Shown here: positions 15,997 to 24,180 of the stretch, one piece after another
Position numbering within the stretch: the stretch's first letter is position 1
Layout: every line of letters begins with the position of its first letter
NCBI RefSeq assembly: GCF_900091565.1
Contig: NZ_FMCV01000015.1
Coordinates: forward strand, 1-64,000
DNA: 64,000 bases
Direction: 5' to 3'
DNA from: Micromonospora marina
Lineage (GTDB): Bacteria > Actinomycetota > Actinomycetes > Mycobacteriales > Micromonosporaceae
Notes under the pieces: generated by a model
The model's database searches: none
What the model was told of the DNA's origin: nothing
What the model saw: only the letters and a program-made list of their open reading frames with translations
Translations under genes and position numbers: made by a program

Positions 15997-16719
15997 TCAA
16001 CCGCCGGTCGTCGCAGCCGTCGCGCGGCGGTTCGCCCGCCTGCGTACGCGACGCAGCGGGCGCGGCGTCACCGCCCGCTCCACCAGGGCGAGGACCCCCT
16101 CGACGAGCAGCGCCAACCCGGCCACCAGGACCCCGCCGGCGATGATCTGACCGCCGCCGGCGGCGATGTCGAGCCCGAATCCGGCCCGGATGATCTGGCC
16201 CAGCCCGCCGCCGTTGACGAACGAGGCGAGCGCGGCGGTGGCCACCACCTGCACCGCCGCGGTGCGGAAGCCGGCCGCCAGGTAGGGCACGGCGAGCGGC
16301 AGTTCCACCCGGCGCAGCACCTGCCCGCCGGACAGACCCATCCCCCGGGCCGCGTCCCGGGCCTCCGGGTCGGCCTGCCGCACCCCGGTGTACGCGTTCG
16401 CCAGCAGCGGCGGGACCGCGAAGACCGCGAGCGCCACCACCACGGCCGGACGGCCGAAGCCGAGGAACGTCAGCGGCAGGATGGTCAGCAGCGCCAGCGT
16501 CGGGATCGCCAGAGTGACGTTGGAGACCAGCAGGACCAGCCCGCCGCCCCGGCCGCTGTGCCCGAGCCAGAGCCCGATCGGCCAGGCCACCAGGCAGCCC
16601 AGCAGCACCGCCAGCGCCGACATGCTGAGGTGCTCGCCGAGGCGGTCCAGCACGCCGCCGGGGTTGGTCCAGTTCAGCGGGTCGTTCAGCCAGACCACTG
16701 CCTGTTCGACGGGGTTCAC
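15997..16719 (-). CDS. OpuC-type ABC transporter permease (second)
   Basis: A 240-residue inner-membrane permease of the binding-protein-dependent family with about five to six TM helices. The cytoplasmic EAA-like loop EARDAARGMGLSGGQVLRRVELP contacts the ATPase. GTG at 16719 overlaps the stop of the first permease gene (GTGA), so the two are translationally coupled. A heterodimer with the upstream permease is expected. The C-terminal 25 residues are Arg-rich. Confidence 0.92.
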   Translation of the reverse strand: MNPVEQAVVWLNDPLNWTNPGGVLDRLGEHLSMSALAVLLGCLVAWPIGLWLGHSGRGGGLVLLVSNVTLAIPTLALLTILPLTFLGFGRPAVVVALAVFAVPPLLANAYTGVRQADPEARDAARGMGLSGGQVLRRVELPLAVPYLAAGFRTAAVQVVATAALASFVNGGGLGQIIRAGFGLDIAAGGGQIIAGGVLVAGLALLVEGVLALVERAVTPRPLRRVRRRANRRATAATTGG

Positions 16720-17405
16720 CGGGCGGACCTCCCGCGCAGCCAGGGGGTGAGCAGGCGTCCGGCGCCCGCCAGCACCAGGTCGAGCACCAGCGCCAACAGA
16801 ACGCACAGCACCGTGCCGGCCATGATCTGCGCCTTGTAGAAGTTGTTCTGGAAGCCCGCGAAGATGAGCTGGCCGAGCCCGCCCCGGCCGACCACCACCC
16901 CGACGGTGACGAGCGCGACAGTCGACACGGTCGCGAGCCGTACGCCGGTGAGGATGCCGGGTAGCGCCAGCGGCAGTTCGATCCGGAACAGCCGGCCCCA
17001 CCTGCCGTACCCCATGCCCTCGGCGGCCTCGCGCACCTCCGGCGGCACCTGGTTCAGCCCGGCCAGCGCGTTGCGCACGATCACCAGCAACGCGTACAGC
17101 GCCACCACGGTGAGCACGGTGATCGCGCCGATGCCCAGGTAGGGCGCGAGGAACGCGAACAACGCCAGCGACGGGACGGTGTAGAGCACCCCGGTCACCG
17201 CCAGGATGGGCGCCGACAGCGACCGGAACCAGTACGCGAGCACCGCGAGCGGCAGCGCCACCAGCGCGGCGATCACCACGGCGCGGGCGGTGAGCGAGGT
17301 GTGCTCCCGCAGCGCGGCGAGGATCGTGTCAGAGTTGTCCCGCACGTACTGCCAGGAGAACCACGGATTACCCGGGTCGGCCCGGTAGCTCAGGTGGAGG
17401 GACAC
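16716..17405 (-). CDS. OpuC-type ABC transporter permease (first)
   Basis: A 229-residue permease. WFSWQYVRDNSDTI is the usual N-terminus, followed by about six TM helices with the EAA loop REAAEGMGYGRWGRLFRIELP and the C-terminal GGLGQLIFAGFQNNFYK typical of OpuCB/CD. The first plausible start is GTG at 17405, only two bases from the GTG of the divergent ATPase gene. It lacks a clear ribosome site, so it may be leaderless or start slightly downstream. Confidence 0.9.
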   Translation of the reverse strand: MSLHLSYRADPGNPWFSWQYVRDNSDTILAALREHTSLTARAVVIAALVALPLAVLAYWFRSLSAPILAVTGVLYTVPSLALFAFLAPYLGIGAITVLTVVALYALLVIVRNALAGLNQVPPEVREAAEGMGYGRWGRLFRIELPLALPGILTGVRLATVSTVALVTVGVVVGRGGLGQLIFAGFQNNFYKAQIMAGTVLCVLLALVLDLVLAGAGRLLTPWLRGRSAR

Positions 17406-17407
17406 AC

Positions 17408-18400
17408 GTGGACGGTACCCCGGGAAGCGCCGCCGGAGGCGGCGCGGCGTCGATCACGCTGGAGCGCATCCGCAAGCGCTACCCGGACGGCACCGAGGCG
17501 GTACGCGAGCTGAGCCTGGAGGTCGCCGCCGGTGAGCTGGTGGTGCTGATCGGCCCGTCCGGCTGCGGCAAGTCGACGGTGCTGCGGATGATCAACCGGC
17601 TGATCGAGCCGACCGACGGGCGCATCCTGCTCGGCGACGACGACGTGACCCGCGTCGATCCGGTGGCGTTGCGCCGCCGCATCGGCTACGTCATCCAGAA
17701 CGTCGGCCTGTTCCCGCACCAGACCGTCGCCGCGAACGTCGCGACAGTGCCGGGGCTGCTGGGCTGGCCGAAGCAGCGGACCCGGGACCGGGTCGGCGAA
17801 CTGCTGGAACTCGTCGGTCTCGATCCGGCCCAGTTCGGTCGGCGCTACCCGCACGAGCTGTCCGGCGGGCAGCGGCAACGGGTGGGTGTGGCCCGCGCGC
17901 TCGCCGCCGACCCGGTGGTGCTGCTGATGGACGAGCCGTTCTCCGCGGTGGACCCGATCGTCCGGACCCGCCTGCAGGAGGAGTTCCTGCGGTTGCAGGC
18001 CGAGGTGCGCAAGACGATCGTGCTGGTCACCCACGACCTCGACGAGGCGGTCCGGCTGGGCGACCGGATCGCGGTGCTGTCCGAGGGCGGCCGGCTGGAG
18101 CAGTACGACGCACCCGCCGCGCTGCTCGGCTCGCCCGCCTCGGACTTCGTCCGCGAGTTCGTCGGCGCCGACCGGGGCATCCGGCGTCTCGCCGTGACCC
18201 CGGTGACCCGCGCGGTGCTCGACCCGCTCCCGGCCGGCGGCGGCAGCGGCCTGCCCACTGTGGCGCTCGGCGACTCGGCGTACGACGCGCTCGGCGCGCT
18301 GCTCGCCTCCGGCGCGGAGCACGCGGTGGTCACCGAGGAGGGCCGGGCGGTGGGACTGCTCGCCCGGACCCGGCTGCTGACGCTGGGTGCCGTGGACTGA
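17408..18400 (+). CDS. Osmoprotectant ABC transporter ATP-binding protein
   Basis: A 330-residue ATPase of the OpuCA type. The Walker A in IGPSGCGKSTVLRMINRLIE lies near residue 53. The signature LSGGQRQRVGVARAL, the Walker B VVLLMDEPFSAVD and the switch His in LVTHDLDEA are all intact. The C-terminal about 80 residues are a short remnant of the CBS-containing tail. GTG at 17408 has GTGGAGGG 6 bases upstream. It is transcribed divergently from the permeases although it must act with them. Confidence 0.93.
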   Translation: MDGTPGSAAGGGAASITLERIRKRYPDGTEAVRELSLEVAAGELVVLIGPSGCGKSTVLRMINRLIEPTDGRILLGDDDVTRVDPVALRRRIGYVIQNVGLFPHQTVAANVATVPGLLGWPKQRTRDRVGELLELVGLDPAQFGRRYPHELSGGQRQRVGVARALAADPVVLLMDEPFSAVDPIVRTRLQEEFLRLQAEVRKTIVLVTHDLDEAVRLGDRIAVLSEGGRLEQYDAPAALLGSPASDFVREFVGADRGIRRLAVTPVTRAVLDPLPAGGGSGLPTVALGDSAYDALGALLASGAEHAVVTEEGRAVGLLARTRLLTLGAVD

Positions 18401-18402
18401 GG

Positions 18403-18894
18403 TCAGGCCCGGCCGCCGAGGCTGGCCAGGCCGACGATCCAGCCGGCGAAGAACCCGTACGTGACGCCGGTGCTGGCCGCCTGGAACGCGGCGAACAGCG
18501 AGCCGTGCGGACCGAGGAGCGTGGCGAGCAGGGCACTGAGCCCGCCCGCGAGCGCGTACGCGCCCCAGCCGGAGAGGAACTGGCTGCCGGAGGACGTCAC
18601 CCGGTCGACCTGCGGGCCGGGCAGCAGGTACAGCAGCGCCGCGGCCAGCACGAGCAGCAGGATCGCCCGTAGGTTGGTGGCGAACACGCCCTCGTCGGCC
18701 TGCCACCGCCAGGACGGCCAGGCGAGCAGCCGCAGGAACCAGCCGCCGGCACCGGTCGGGTCGGTGCCGCGCTGCGCCCAGTCCACGTACATCGGACTGC
18801 CGCCGACGGCGACGAGCAGGAACGCGGCGAGCGTGCCGGTGCCGGCGGCCGTGCCGTACCGGGAGACGGTGCGGGGGCGGTTGCTCAAGGCCAT
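18403..18894 (-). CDS. Small multi-TM membrane protein, unknown
   Basis: A 163-residue protein with four predicted hydrophobic helices: LAAFLLVAVGGSPMYVDW, AILLLVLAAALLYLLP, a Gly/Ala-rich segment and a C-terminal GFFAGWIVGLASLGG. No family is recognised. ATG at 18894 is chosen over ATG at 18972 because the extra codons include TTA, AGG, TTT, GGA and ACT, unlike local coding sequence. Convergent with the ATPase gene (2-base gap) and downstream of a small cytoplasmic protein on the same strand. Confidence 0.6.
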   Translation of the reverse strand: MALSNRPRTVSRYGTAAGTGTLAAFLLVAVGGSPMYVDWAQRGTDPTGAGGWFLRLLAWPSWRWQADEGVFATNLRAILLLVLAAALLYLLPGPQVDRVTSSGSQFLSGWGAYALAGGLSALLATLLGPHGSLFAAFQAASTGVTYGFFAGWIVGLASLGGRA

Positions 18895-18977
18895 GCGGCG
18901 GTCAGTTCCCGGCCGGTCCCGCCGGGCAAACCTGCGTAACCGGTCGGCCGCCGCCCCCCGGCGGGCCGTCATCGACC

Positions 18978-19280
18978 TCAGTGCTTCATCAGGTAGTCGA
19001 TGAAGGCGGCGCGCAGCAGCGGCGCGGACTCGTCGTAGCCGTGCCCGGTCAGCTCACGCCAGAGCGCGTTCGCCTCGTCGATGGTCGGGCCGATCGAGTT
19101 CGGCGCGCCGTCCAGCGCGGCGGCCTCGTCGGCGTTGGGCAGGTGCCGCAGGACCGACCAGAAGAACTTCACGTCGCGGCGCTCGCGCGCCAGGTCGAAC
19201 GCCTGCTCGCGCAACTCCTCGGTGGAGAGCTTGTCGAGCTCGTCGAAGGTGCGGCCGCCGGGGGCAGGAGTCTCGCTCAT
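18978..19280 (-). CDS. Conserved small acidic cytoplasmic protein, unknown
   Basis: A 100-residue, mostly helical, acidic protein with no TM segment. The N-terminal half has EELREQAFDLARERRDVKFF and the C-terminal half LLRAAFIDYLMKH. I cannot assign a family or function; the length and codon use are those of a real gene. About 60 bases separate it from the upstream permease-like gene. Confidence 0.7.
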   Translation of the reverse strand: MSETPAPGGRTFDELDKLSTEELREQAFDLARERRDVKFFWSVLRHLPNADEAAALDGAPNSIGPTIDEANALWRELTGHGYDESAPLLRAAFIDYLMKH

Positions 19281-19341
19281 GCCGCCGAGCCTAACCGGCG
19301 AGATCAGCTTCGGCGCGCCCGACGCACGGCCGCCACCATGG

Positions 19342-20568
19342 TCAGCGCTCGTCGGCGTCCCAGCGCCGGGGCTCGCTGTCCCAGCGCGGGGCCTCCCACG
19401 CCTGGACCGGGGAGTCGTCCTGGCGTACCGGCAGGACCGACGGCCAGGCGTCGGCCGGCTCGGGCGGCGGAGTCATCGTCCAGCCGCCGCTCAACGCGCC
19501 GTCCCGGGTCGGGCGGATCGGGGCGGTTTCGCCCGCCGGCGCCGGACGGGGACGGCCGAACGTCTCGACCAGCCGGGTGACGAGCAGCCCGGCGCCGAGC
19601 ACGGTGCCGCCGAGCGCCCACCGGCTGACCGTCCAGCCGTACGGCACGGTCCACGCCAGGAACACCACCACGAGGCAGACCGCGAACAGCGTGCCGAAGA
19701 TCCCGCCGCGCCGCCCGTACGCGCTGGTGCCGGCGAGCATGACCGTGCCGACCGCCAGCACGGTCCAGTCCAGGCCGGTGCCGGGCGCGACCTCGCCGTC
19801 CCCGTTCGCCGCGATCAGCACGCCGCCGAGCATCGCCAGCACCGTGGACCCGGCGAGCGCCAGCGCGGTCACCGTGGCGGCCACCGCGCCGCGCCGCCGG
19901 GCCGGGTCGGCGACCGGGCGGAACCGGCCGATCATCCGGCGTACCGGTTTCATCGCGGCGAACAGGCCACCGAGGACTGCGATCGCGGCGAAGCCGACGA
20001 AGAAGTAGAGCGCACTGCGGCTCGGGTCGTAGTAACCCTGCACCGTCACCGGACCAGTCCGCTGTTCCAGGTGGACGATCACGCCGGCCGCCCCGGCCAG
20101 GCTCGCCGCCCAGCCTGGTACGTGCAGCACCACCACGGCCAGGGCGAGCGCCAGCCCGGCCGCCGCCGCCACCGCCAGCGCCGGCAGCAGCGCCTCCCGC
20201 ATGCCCCGGTCGCCCTGCTCGGCGAAGTGCAGCGCGGCGGCCAGCGCCACCGGGCCGATCGCCAGGTTCACCGCGCCGGCCCGCAGGCTCAGGCCGGCGG
20301 CGAGCGTGAGCAGGCCCAGCGCGGCCACGTCGACGAGCAGGGCCTTCAGCGCACCGCCGCGCAGCGCGTCCGCGTCCTCCCGCCACAGCAGCCAGGCCAT
20401 CGTCACCAGCCCGGCGAGCAGCACGAACTCCCAGATCACGTGCACCGCGATCCGGTCCCGGCCGGGTTCGCCATGCGCCGGGTCGTCGAAGACGTTCTCC
20501 AGTACGGCAGCGGGCACCCCGGACGACGTCTCCGGCGGCGCTGTCCGGCCCGCATCGTCGTACGCCAT
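19342..20568 (-). CDS. Orphan ABC-type sugar permease-like membrane protein
   Basis: A 408-residue integral membrane protein with about nine hydrophobic helices. GLLTLAAGLSLRAGAVNLAIG (from residue about 90) resembles the conserved stretch of branched-chain/ribose-type permeases (BPD_transp_2), as does AGTSAYGRRGGIFGTLFAV. A C-terminal cytosolic tail of about 90 residues is Pro/Trp/Asp-rich. No ATPase or binding protein lies beside it, so it may be a diverged permease with another role. ATG at 20568. Confidence 0.7.
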   Translation of the reverse strand: MAYDDAGRTAPPETSSGVPAAVLENVFDDPAHGEPGRDRIAVHVIWEFVLLAGLVTMAWLLWREDADALRGGALKALLVDVAALGLLTLAAGLSLRAGAVNLAIGPVALAAALHFAEQGDRGMREALLPALAVAAAAGLALALAVVVLHVPGWAASLAGAAGVIVHLEQRTGPVTVQGYYDPSRSALYFFVGFAAIAVLGGLFAAMKPVRRMIGRFRPVADPARRRGAVAATVTALALAGSTVLAMLGGVLIAANGDGEVAPGTGLDWTVLAVGTVMLAGTSAYGRRGGIFGTLFAVCLVVVFLAWTVPYGWTVSRWALGGTVLGAGLLVTRLVETFGRPRPAPAGETAPIRPTRDGALSGGWTMTPPPEPADAWPSVLPVRQDDSPVQAWEAPRWDSEPRRWDADER

Positions 20569-20681
20569 TGGCTCGCGCCTCCCCAGGTGGCCGCGACCGG
20601 CCCACGGGCGGGCGGACCGGTGGCGGCCGTCGCTCTCCGGTAGCCAGGGACGGTACCGCCGGGCCGGGGTGGGGGGAACCC

Positions 20682-21212
20682 TCAGAGACGGCCGTGGGGC
20701 GTCTCCCGGTCGCCCGGCGCGCGGTCCTCGTCGTCCTCCTGCTCGGGGACGCGGCAGGAGCGTTCCAGCCAGAGCGCGGCCGCGACCAGCGCCAGCGCGG
20801 CGATCAGGCCGCCGAGCGCGGCGGGGCGGTCACCCGCCGCCGCGTTCGTCCGCTCCACGAAGAGCCAGCCGGTCAGCCCGGCGTAGAAGCCGGCGAAGAT
20901 GGCTCCGGCCAGCGCGGACGCCTTGGCCAGCACCACGAACCGGGCGACCAGCAGCGGGTTCACCGGCTCCCGGCCGGGCCGCCGTTCGATCCGGCTCCGG
21001 GTGTTCACCGCCGCGTAGCCTTCCAGCACGGCGAGGCCGGCCAGCGTGATCACCGGCAGCCAGGGCAGATCGGGCGCGAAGTCGTAGTAGAAGCCGCTGA
21101 TCAGCAGCCAGGCCACTGCGGCGGCGGCCAGGCCGGCCACGACGAGCGTGGAGGCCCGGGTCGGCCCCATCCGGAAGCGGTCGGGCCCCTGCGGGGAGCG
21201 ATCGGTGCTCAC
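20682..21212 (-). CDS. DUF3180 membrane protein
   Basis: A 176-residue protein with four TM helices (STLVVAGLAAAAVAWLLISG; LPVITLAGLAVLEGYAAV; the AKASALAGAIFAGFYAG helix; GGLIAALALVAAALWLE). It belongs to the actinobacterial DUF3180 family, nearly always encoded just after folK, as here (compare Rv3605c). GTG at 21212 has a GGAGGAGGT site. Function unknown. Confidence 0.88.
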   Translation of the reverse strand: MSTDRSPQGPDRFRMGPTRASTLVVAGLAAAAVAWLLISGFYYDFAPDLPWLPVITLAGLAVLEGYAAVNTRSRIERRPGREPVNPLLVARFVVLAKASALAGAIFAGFYAGLTGWLFVERTNAAAGDRPAALGGLIAALALVAAALWLERSCRVPEQEDDEDRAPGDRETPHGRL

Positions 21213-21255
21213 CGCACCTCCTCCACTAGCCGCTGCCGGGCCACGATCCTCCGGG

Positions 21256-21783
21256 TCATGTGTCCGACTCTAGCGTCAGTTCGGGCCGCGGGCTCAGTTC
21301 CAGGGCGTCCCCGGCGAGCGGCTCGGCGTTGAGCAGGTCGGTCAGCCAGCCGTGCCCGGGCAGCCGGCCGTGCGGCTCGATGTCGATCCACGGGCGCAGC
21401 ACGAAGGCGCGCAGGTGGGCCCGGGGGTGCGGCAGCGTCAGCTCGGGATCGTCGCGCAGCACCGGCTCACCCTCGGAGTCCCAGACCGCGATCACGTCCA
21501 CGTCCAGCGTGCGCGGCCCGTACCGTCGTCGCGGGTCGCGGGCGCGCCCGGCCGCCGCCTCCGCGGTCCGGGCGCGGGCCAGCCAGTCCTCCGGCGTCGC
21601 CGCCGGGTCCGCGGCCATCACCGCCGCGTTCAGGTACGCGGGCTGGTCGGCGTCCCCCCATGGTGGAGTCTCGTAGACGCCGGAGACCACCAGCACCCGG
21701 TCGCCGAGCGCGGCCACCACGCCGCGCAGGTGGCCGAGGCGGTCGCCCAGGTTGCTGCCGATCGACAGCACGGCCCGGGTCAT
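21256..21783 (-). CDS. folK: 6-hydroxymethyl-dihydropterin pyrophosphokinase
   Basis: A 175-residue HPPK that transfers pyrophosphate from ATP to hydroxymethyl-dihydropterin. The N-terminal LSIGSNLGDR, the middle RYGPRTLDVDVI with the metal-binding DVD motif and LPHPRAHLRAFVL are intact. ATG overlaps the folB stop (ATGA). It is the third gene of folP-folB-folK. Confidence 0.96.
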   Translation of the reverse strand: MTRAVLSIGSNLGDRLGHLRGVVAALGDRVLVVSGVYETPPWGDADQPAYLNAAVMAADPAATPEDWLARARTAEAAAGRARDPRRRYGPRTLDVDVIAVWDSEGEPVLRDDPELTLPHPRAHLRAFVLRPWIDIEPHGRLPGHGWLTDLLNAEPLAGDALELSPRPELTLESDT

Positions 21784-22139
21784 CGGGTACGCCGCATCGT
21801 GACCGCGACGTCCCGAAAGGCGTGCGGAATCGGGGCCTCCGGCTTGTGCACCGTCACCGCCGCGGCGGCCACCAGCGGCTCGGCCAGGCAGACCGCGAGC
21901 AGCCGGTCGGCGAGCGTCTCGATCAGGTTCACCGGCTCGCCGGTGATCACCGCGACCAGGCGTTCGGCCAGTTCGCCGTAGTGGACGGTGTCGGTCACCT
22001 CGTCCGAGCGCGCGGCCGGTCCCAGGTCCAGTTCGAGCACCGCGTCGACCACGAACTCCTGCCCCTGGGCGCGCTCGAAGTCGTAGACGCCGTGCCGGCC
22101 GTGCGCGCGCAGGCCGGTCAGCTCGATCCGGTCGGTCAT
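21780..22139 (-). CDS. folB: Dihydroneopterin aldolase
   Basis: A 119-residue FolB (tunnelling fold). RIELTGLRAHGRHGVYDFER holds the conserved GxHGVxxxE-type motif, LIETLADRLLAV follows, and the catalytic lysine is in TVHKPEAPIP. It overlaps folP by 4 bases on one side and folK on the other, indicating a tightly coupled folate operon. Confidence 0.96.
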   Translation of the reverse strand: MTDRIELTGLRAHGRHGVYDFERAQGQEFVVDAVLELDLGPAARSDEVTDTVHYGELAERLVAVITGEPVNLIETLADRLLAVCLAEPLVAAAAVTVHKPEAPIPHAFRDVAVTMRRTR

Positions 22140-23077
22140 CGGTCGCCTCCGCTCGTGCCGGTGGCCGCTTCCGTCGGCCGTCTGCCGCCGGTCGGCGTTT
22201 CTGTCCGCGGCGCGGTCGCGGGCCGCGCGCCGGTCGCGGCGGCGAGCCGGGGGCTGCCGGTGGCGCGCCAGACGGCGAGCGCGTCGGCGGTGTCGCGGAC
22301 CTCGTGCACGCGTACCCCCCAGGCGCCGGCCGCGACGGCGAGCACGCTCGTCGCGACGGTCGCGGCCTCCCGTCCGGCGGTGGGCCGGGGTTCGCCGGCC
22401 GGGTCGGCGAGCAGCCTGCCCAGATAGGACTTGCGGCTGGCGCCGAACAGCACCGGGAAGCCAAGGGCGACCAGCTCGGGCAGGCGGGCGCTCAGCGCCC
22501 AGTTGTGCGCGGCGGTCTTCGCGAAACCCAGGCCCGGGTCGACGATGATCCGGTCGGCGGCCACCCCGGCGGCGAGCGCGGCGTCGACGCGCCGGCTCAG
22601 CTCGTCCCGGACCTCGGCCACCACGTCGGTGTACGTGGCCAGCTCACGCATCCCCCGCGAGTGCCCCCGCCAGTGCATGAGCACCCAGGGGCAGCCGGCG
22701 TCGCGGACCACCTGGGCCATGTCCGGGTCGGCGAGGCCGCCGGAGACGTCGTTGACCACGTACGCGCCGGCGGCGAGGACGGCCGCGGCGACCCGGGCGC
22801 GGCTGGTGTCGATGCTGACCCGGATGCCGGCGGCGCTCAGCTCGCGGACCACCGGCAGCACCCGGGCGGTCTCCGTCTCCGCGTCGACCCGGTCGGCGCC
22901 GGGCCGGGTGGACTCGCCACCCACGTCGATCAGATCGGCGCCGTCGGCGCGCAGTCGCACCCCGTGTGCGACGGCCGCGTCCAGATCGGCGTATCTGCCG
23001 CCGTCGGAGAAGGAGTCGGGCGTGACGTTGAGGACGCCCATCACCACCGGGGTCTCCGCCCGTACCAGATCGGTCAC
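22136..23077 (-). CDS. folP: Dihydropteroate synthase
   Basis: A 313-residue TIM-barrel enzyme joining DHPP and pABA. MGVLNVTPDSFSDGG (motif 1), DVGGESTRPGA (motif 2), SIDTSRARVAAA, NDVSGG and DPGLGFAKT are all present. A C-terminal 45-residue Pro/Thr/Arg tail exceeds the conserved core. GTG at 23077 is selected; the frame is open further upstream but unlike the family. In most actinobacteria folE lies immediately before folP; here folE is 12.8 kb away. Confidence 0.95.
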   Translation of the reverse strand: MTDLVRAETPVVMGVLNVTPDSFSDGGRYADLDAAVAHGVRLRADGADLIDVGGESTRPGADRVDAETETARVLPVVRELSAAGIRVSIDTSRARVAAAVLAAGAYVVNDVSGGLADPDMAQVVRDAGCPWVLMHWRGHSRGMRELATYTDVVAEVRDELSRRVDAALAAGVAADRIIVDPGLGFAKTAAHNWALSARLPELVALGFPVLFGASRKSYLGRLLADPAGEPRPTAGREAATVATSVLAVAAGAWGVRVHEVRDTADALAVWRATGSPRLAAATGARPATAPRTETPTGGRRPTEAATGTSGGDR

Positions 23078-23435
23078 GGACCCGACAGTACCGTTCGCCG
23101 GCCGGGCTTCCGGCCACCGGGCGAGCGCGCGACGCGGCACCCCTGACGTGCGCATTGGAACAGGTGTACGATCGGTCATCCGGGCCGTCGGGGGTCGACT
23201 CTTCACGGCTTGTCGCAAAGGTGGCCGGGCCGTACGCTTTGGAATTGCCCAGCATCGAGATGGCGAAGCCTGGAGGGAGGGCCGAAGCGGGAAGAATCCC
23301 CCCAAAACTCACCACTCTACGTGGTGGGTGACTGACTCAGCGTCGACGGCGCTGTCTCTGACGAGCACCATCCCGCCAGGCTTGCCTACTTGCACCAACG
23401 CGGCGCCGCCGGCCGCGACCTTGGGGAGGTTTCCA
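23078..23435. other. Intergenic junction between folP and the secretion locus
   Basis: No gene is seen. The region must carry the leftward folP promoter and the rightward promoter of the secretion-like operon. A hairpin CACCAC-TCTAC-GTGGTG (23310-23326) follows a CCCCCC run. GGGGAGGT just before 23436 is the ribosome site of the first secretion gene. No integration-site direct repeat was recognised by eye. Confidence 0.5.
23310..23326. promoter_or_regulatory. Hairpin in the leader of the secretion-like operon
   Basis: CACCAC (23310-23315) and GTGGTG (23321-23326) pair around TCTAC, about 110 bases before the first gene. It could be a leader structure or a protein-binding dyad. Only 6 bp are paired. 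Confidence 0.3.
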
Positions 23436-23750
23436 GTGATCGCCATCGAGCTCATGGCAACGGCGTCCAGTGCCGTGGACCACGCGCTCCACACCCTGGC
23501 GTCGACTCCACTCGCCGAGCCGGCCCCGAAGGGCATCGACACCGACAACGTCGTCACCTTCTTCGCCAGCAAGATCGCACCGATCCTGCTCGCGGTCCTC
23601 GGGGTGATCTTCATCGGCCGGGCCAGCCGGGGCGAGATCTCGAAGGTGCTGACCAGCTCGGCCATCGCCATCATCGGCCTGGCCTTCATCGCCGGAGCGG
23701 CAACACTCTTCTTCGTCGGCGACTACCTGATCAACCTGATCTTCGAGTAG
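23436..23750 (+). CDS. Pilin-like 2-TM membrane protein (VirB2/TrbC-like)
   Basis: A 104-residue protein: a 40-residue N-terminal stretch, then two helices, FFASKIAPILLAVLGVIFIG and SSAIAIIGLAFIAGAATLFF, joined by a short charged loop. Size and topology match VirB2/TrbC-type pilins or TcpE-region small proteins, but sequence similarity to a named family is not obvious to me. GTG at 23436 has GGGGAGGT upstream. It heads an operon in which every following gene to 31219 starts within about 15 bases of the previous stop. Confidence 0.75.
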   Translation: MIAIELMATASSAVDHALHTLASTPLAEPAPKGIDTDNVVTFFASKIAPILLAVLGVIFIGRASRGEISKVLTSSAIAIIGLAFIAGAATLFFVGDYLINLIFE

Positions 23751-23764
23751 GGCGCTGGGCGACG

Positions 23765-24127
23765 ATGCGGCTGCGCACCGACGACGACATCTACCGGGCA
23801 CGCCTCGTCTACCTGGGGCCGCCCGGGTACACCCTTCCCGTTCACCTGCCGTACGCCCAGTACGGCCTGTTCATGCTGCTCGTACCCCTCTACATGTTCA
23901 TCCACTGGTTGTTCACGCTCCAGGTCGAACTGTTCCCCGCCTGGGAGATCTCGCTGGCGATCGTGACGACCTCGTTCATCTTCCGGTACGTCGACCCGGA
24001 CCGGCCCGCGCGCATGGTCATCCGGACCGCGCTGACCGACTGGCGACGCACCCGGGAACCGGCCACCGAGCAGCGGGATCCGCGGCTCGTCGCGAGCCGG
24101 ATCAGGATCCGGGAGGAACTGGCATGA
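23765..24127 (+). CDS. PrgI/TcpE-like small membrane protein (VirB3-like)
   Basis: A 120-residue protein with two adjacent hydrophobic helices near residues 30-75 (YGLFMLLVPLYMFIHWLF; AWEISLAIVTTSFIFRYV), then a basic cytoplasmic tail ending RIRIREELA. The order of small 2-TM protein before a VirB4-like ATPase is the usual one for VirB3/PrgI/TcpE components. Its stop overlaps the start of an 18-codon micro-ORF (ATGA). Confidence 0.75.
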   Translation: MRLRTDDDIYRARLVYLGPPGYTLPVHLPYAQYGLFMLLVPLYMFIHWLFTLQVELFPAWEISLAIVTTSFIFRYVDPDRPARMVIRTALTDWRRTREPATEQRDPRLVASRIRIREELA

Positions 24128-24180
24128 CCGGGCGTACGACAACCGTGCAGACGAACGACGCGGGTGAGGCGGTCGCATGA
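24124..24180 (+). CDS. 18-residue micro-ORF bridging two secretion genes
   Basis: ATG at 24124 overlaps the previous stop (ATGA). The frame reads MTGRTTTVQTNDAGEAVA and stops at a TGA that overlaps the ATG of the VirB4-like gene (again ATGA). No TM segment or known motif. It could be a real small protein or a translational relay that delivers ribosomes across 50 bases to the ATPase gene. Both junctions are exact, which argues against chance alone. Confidence 0.5.
   Translation: MTGRTTTVQTNDAGEAVA

Noticed and set aside
18895..18972. N-terminal extension of the small multi-TM protein (start at 18972)
   Set aside because: Codons TTA, AGG, TTT, GGA and ACT are unlike local coding usage; ATG at 18894 preferred.
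23281..23435. Riboswitch or 6C RNA in the leader before the secretion operon
   Set aside because: One CCCCCC run and one 6-bp hairpin only; no consensus of a known class could be matched by eye.
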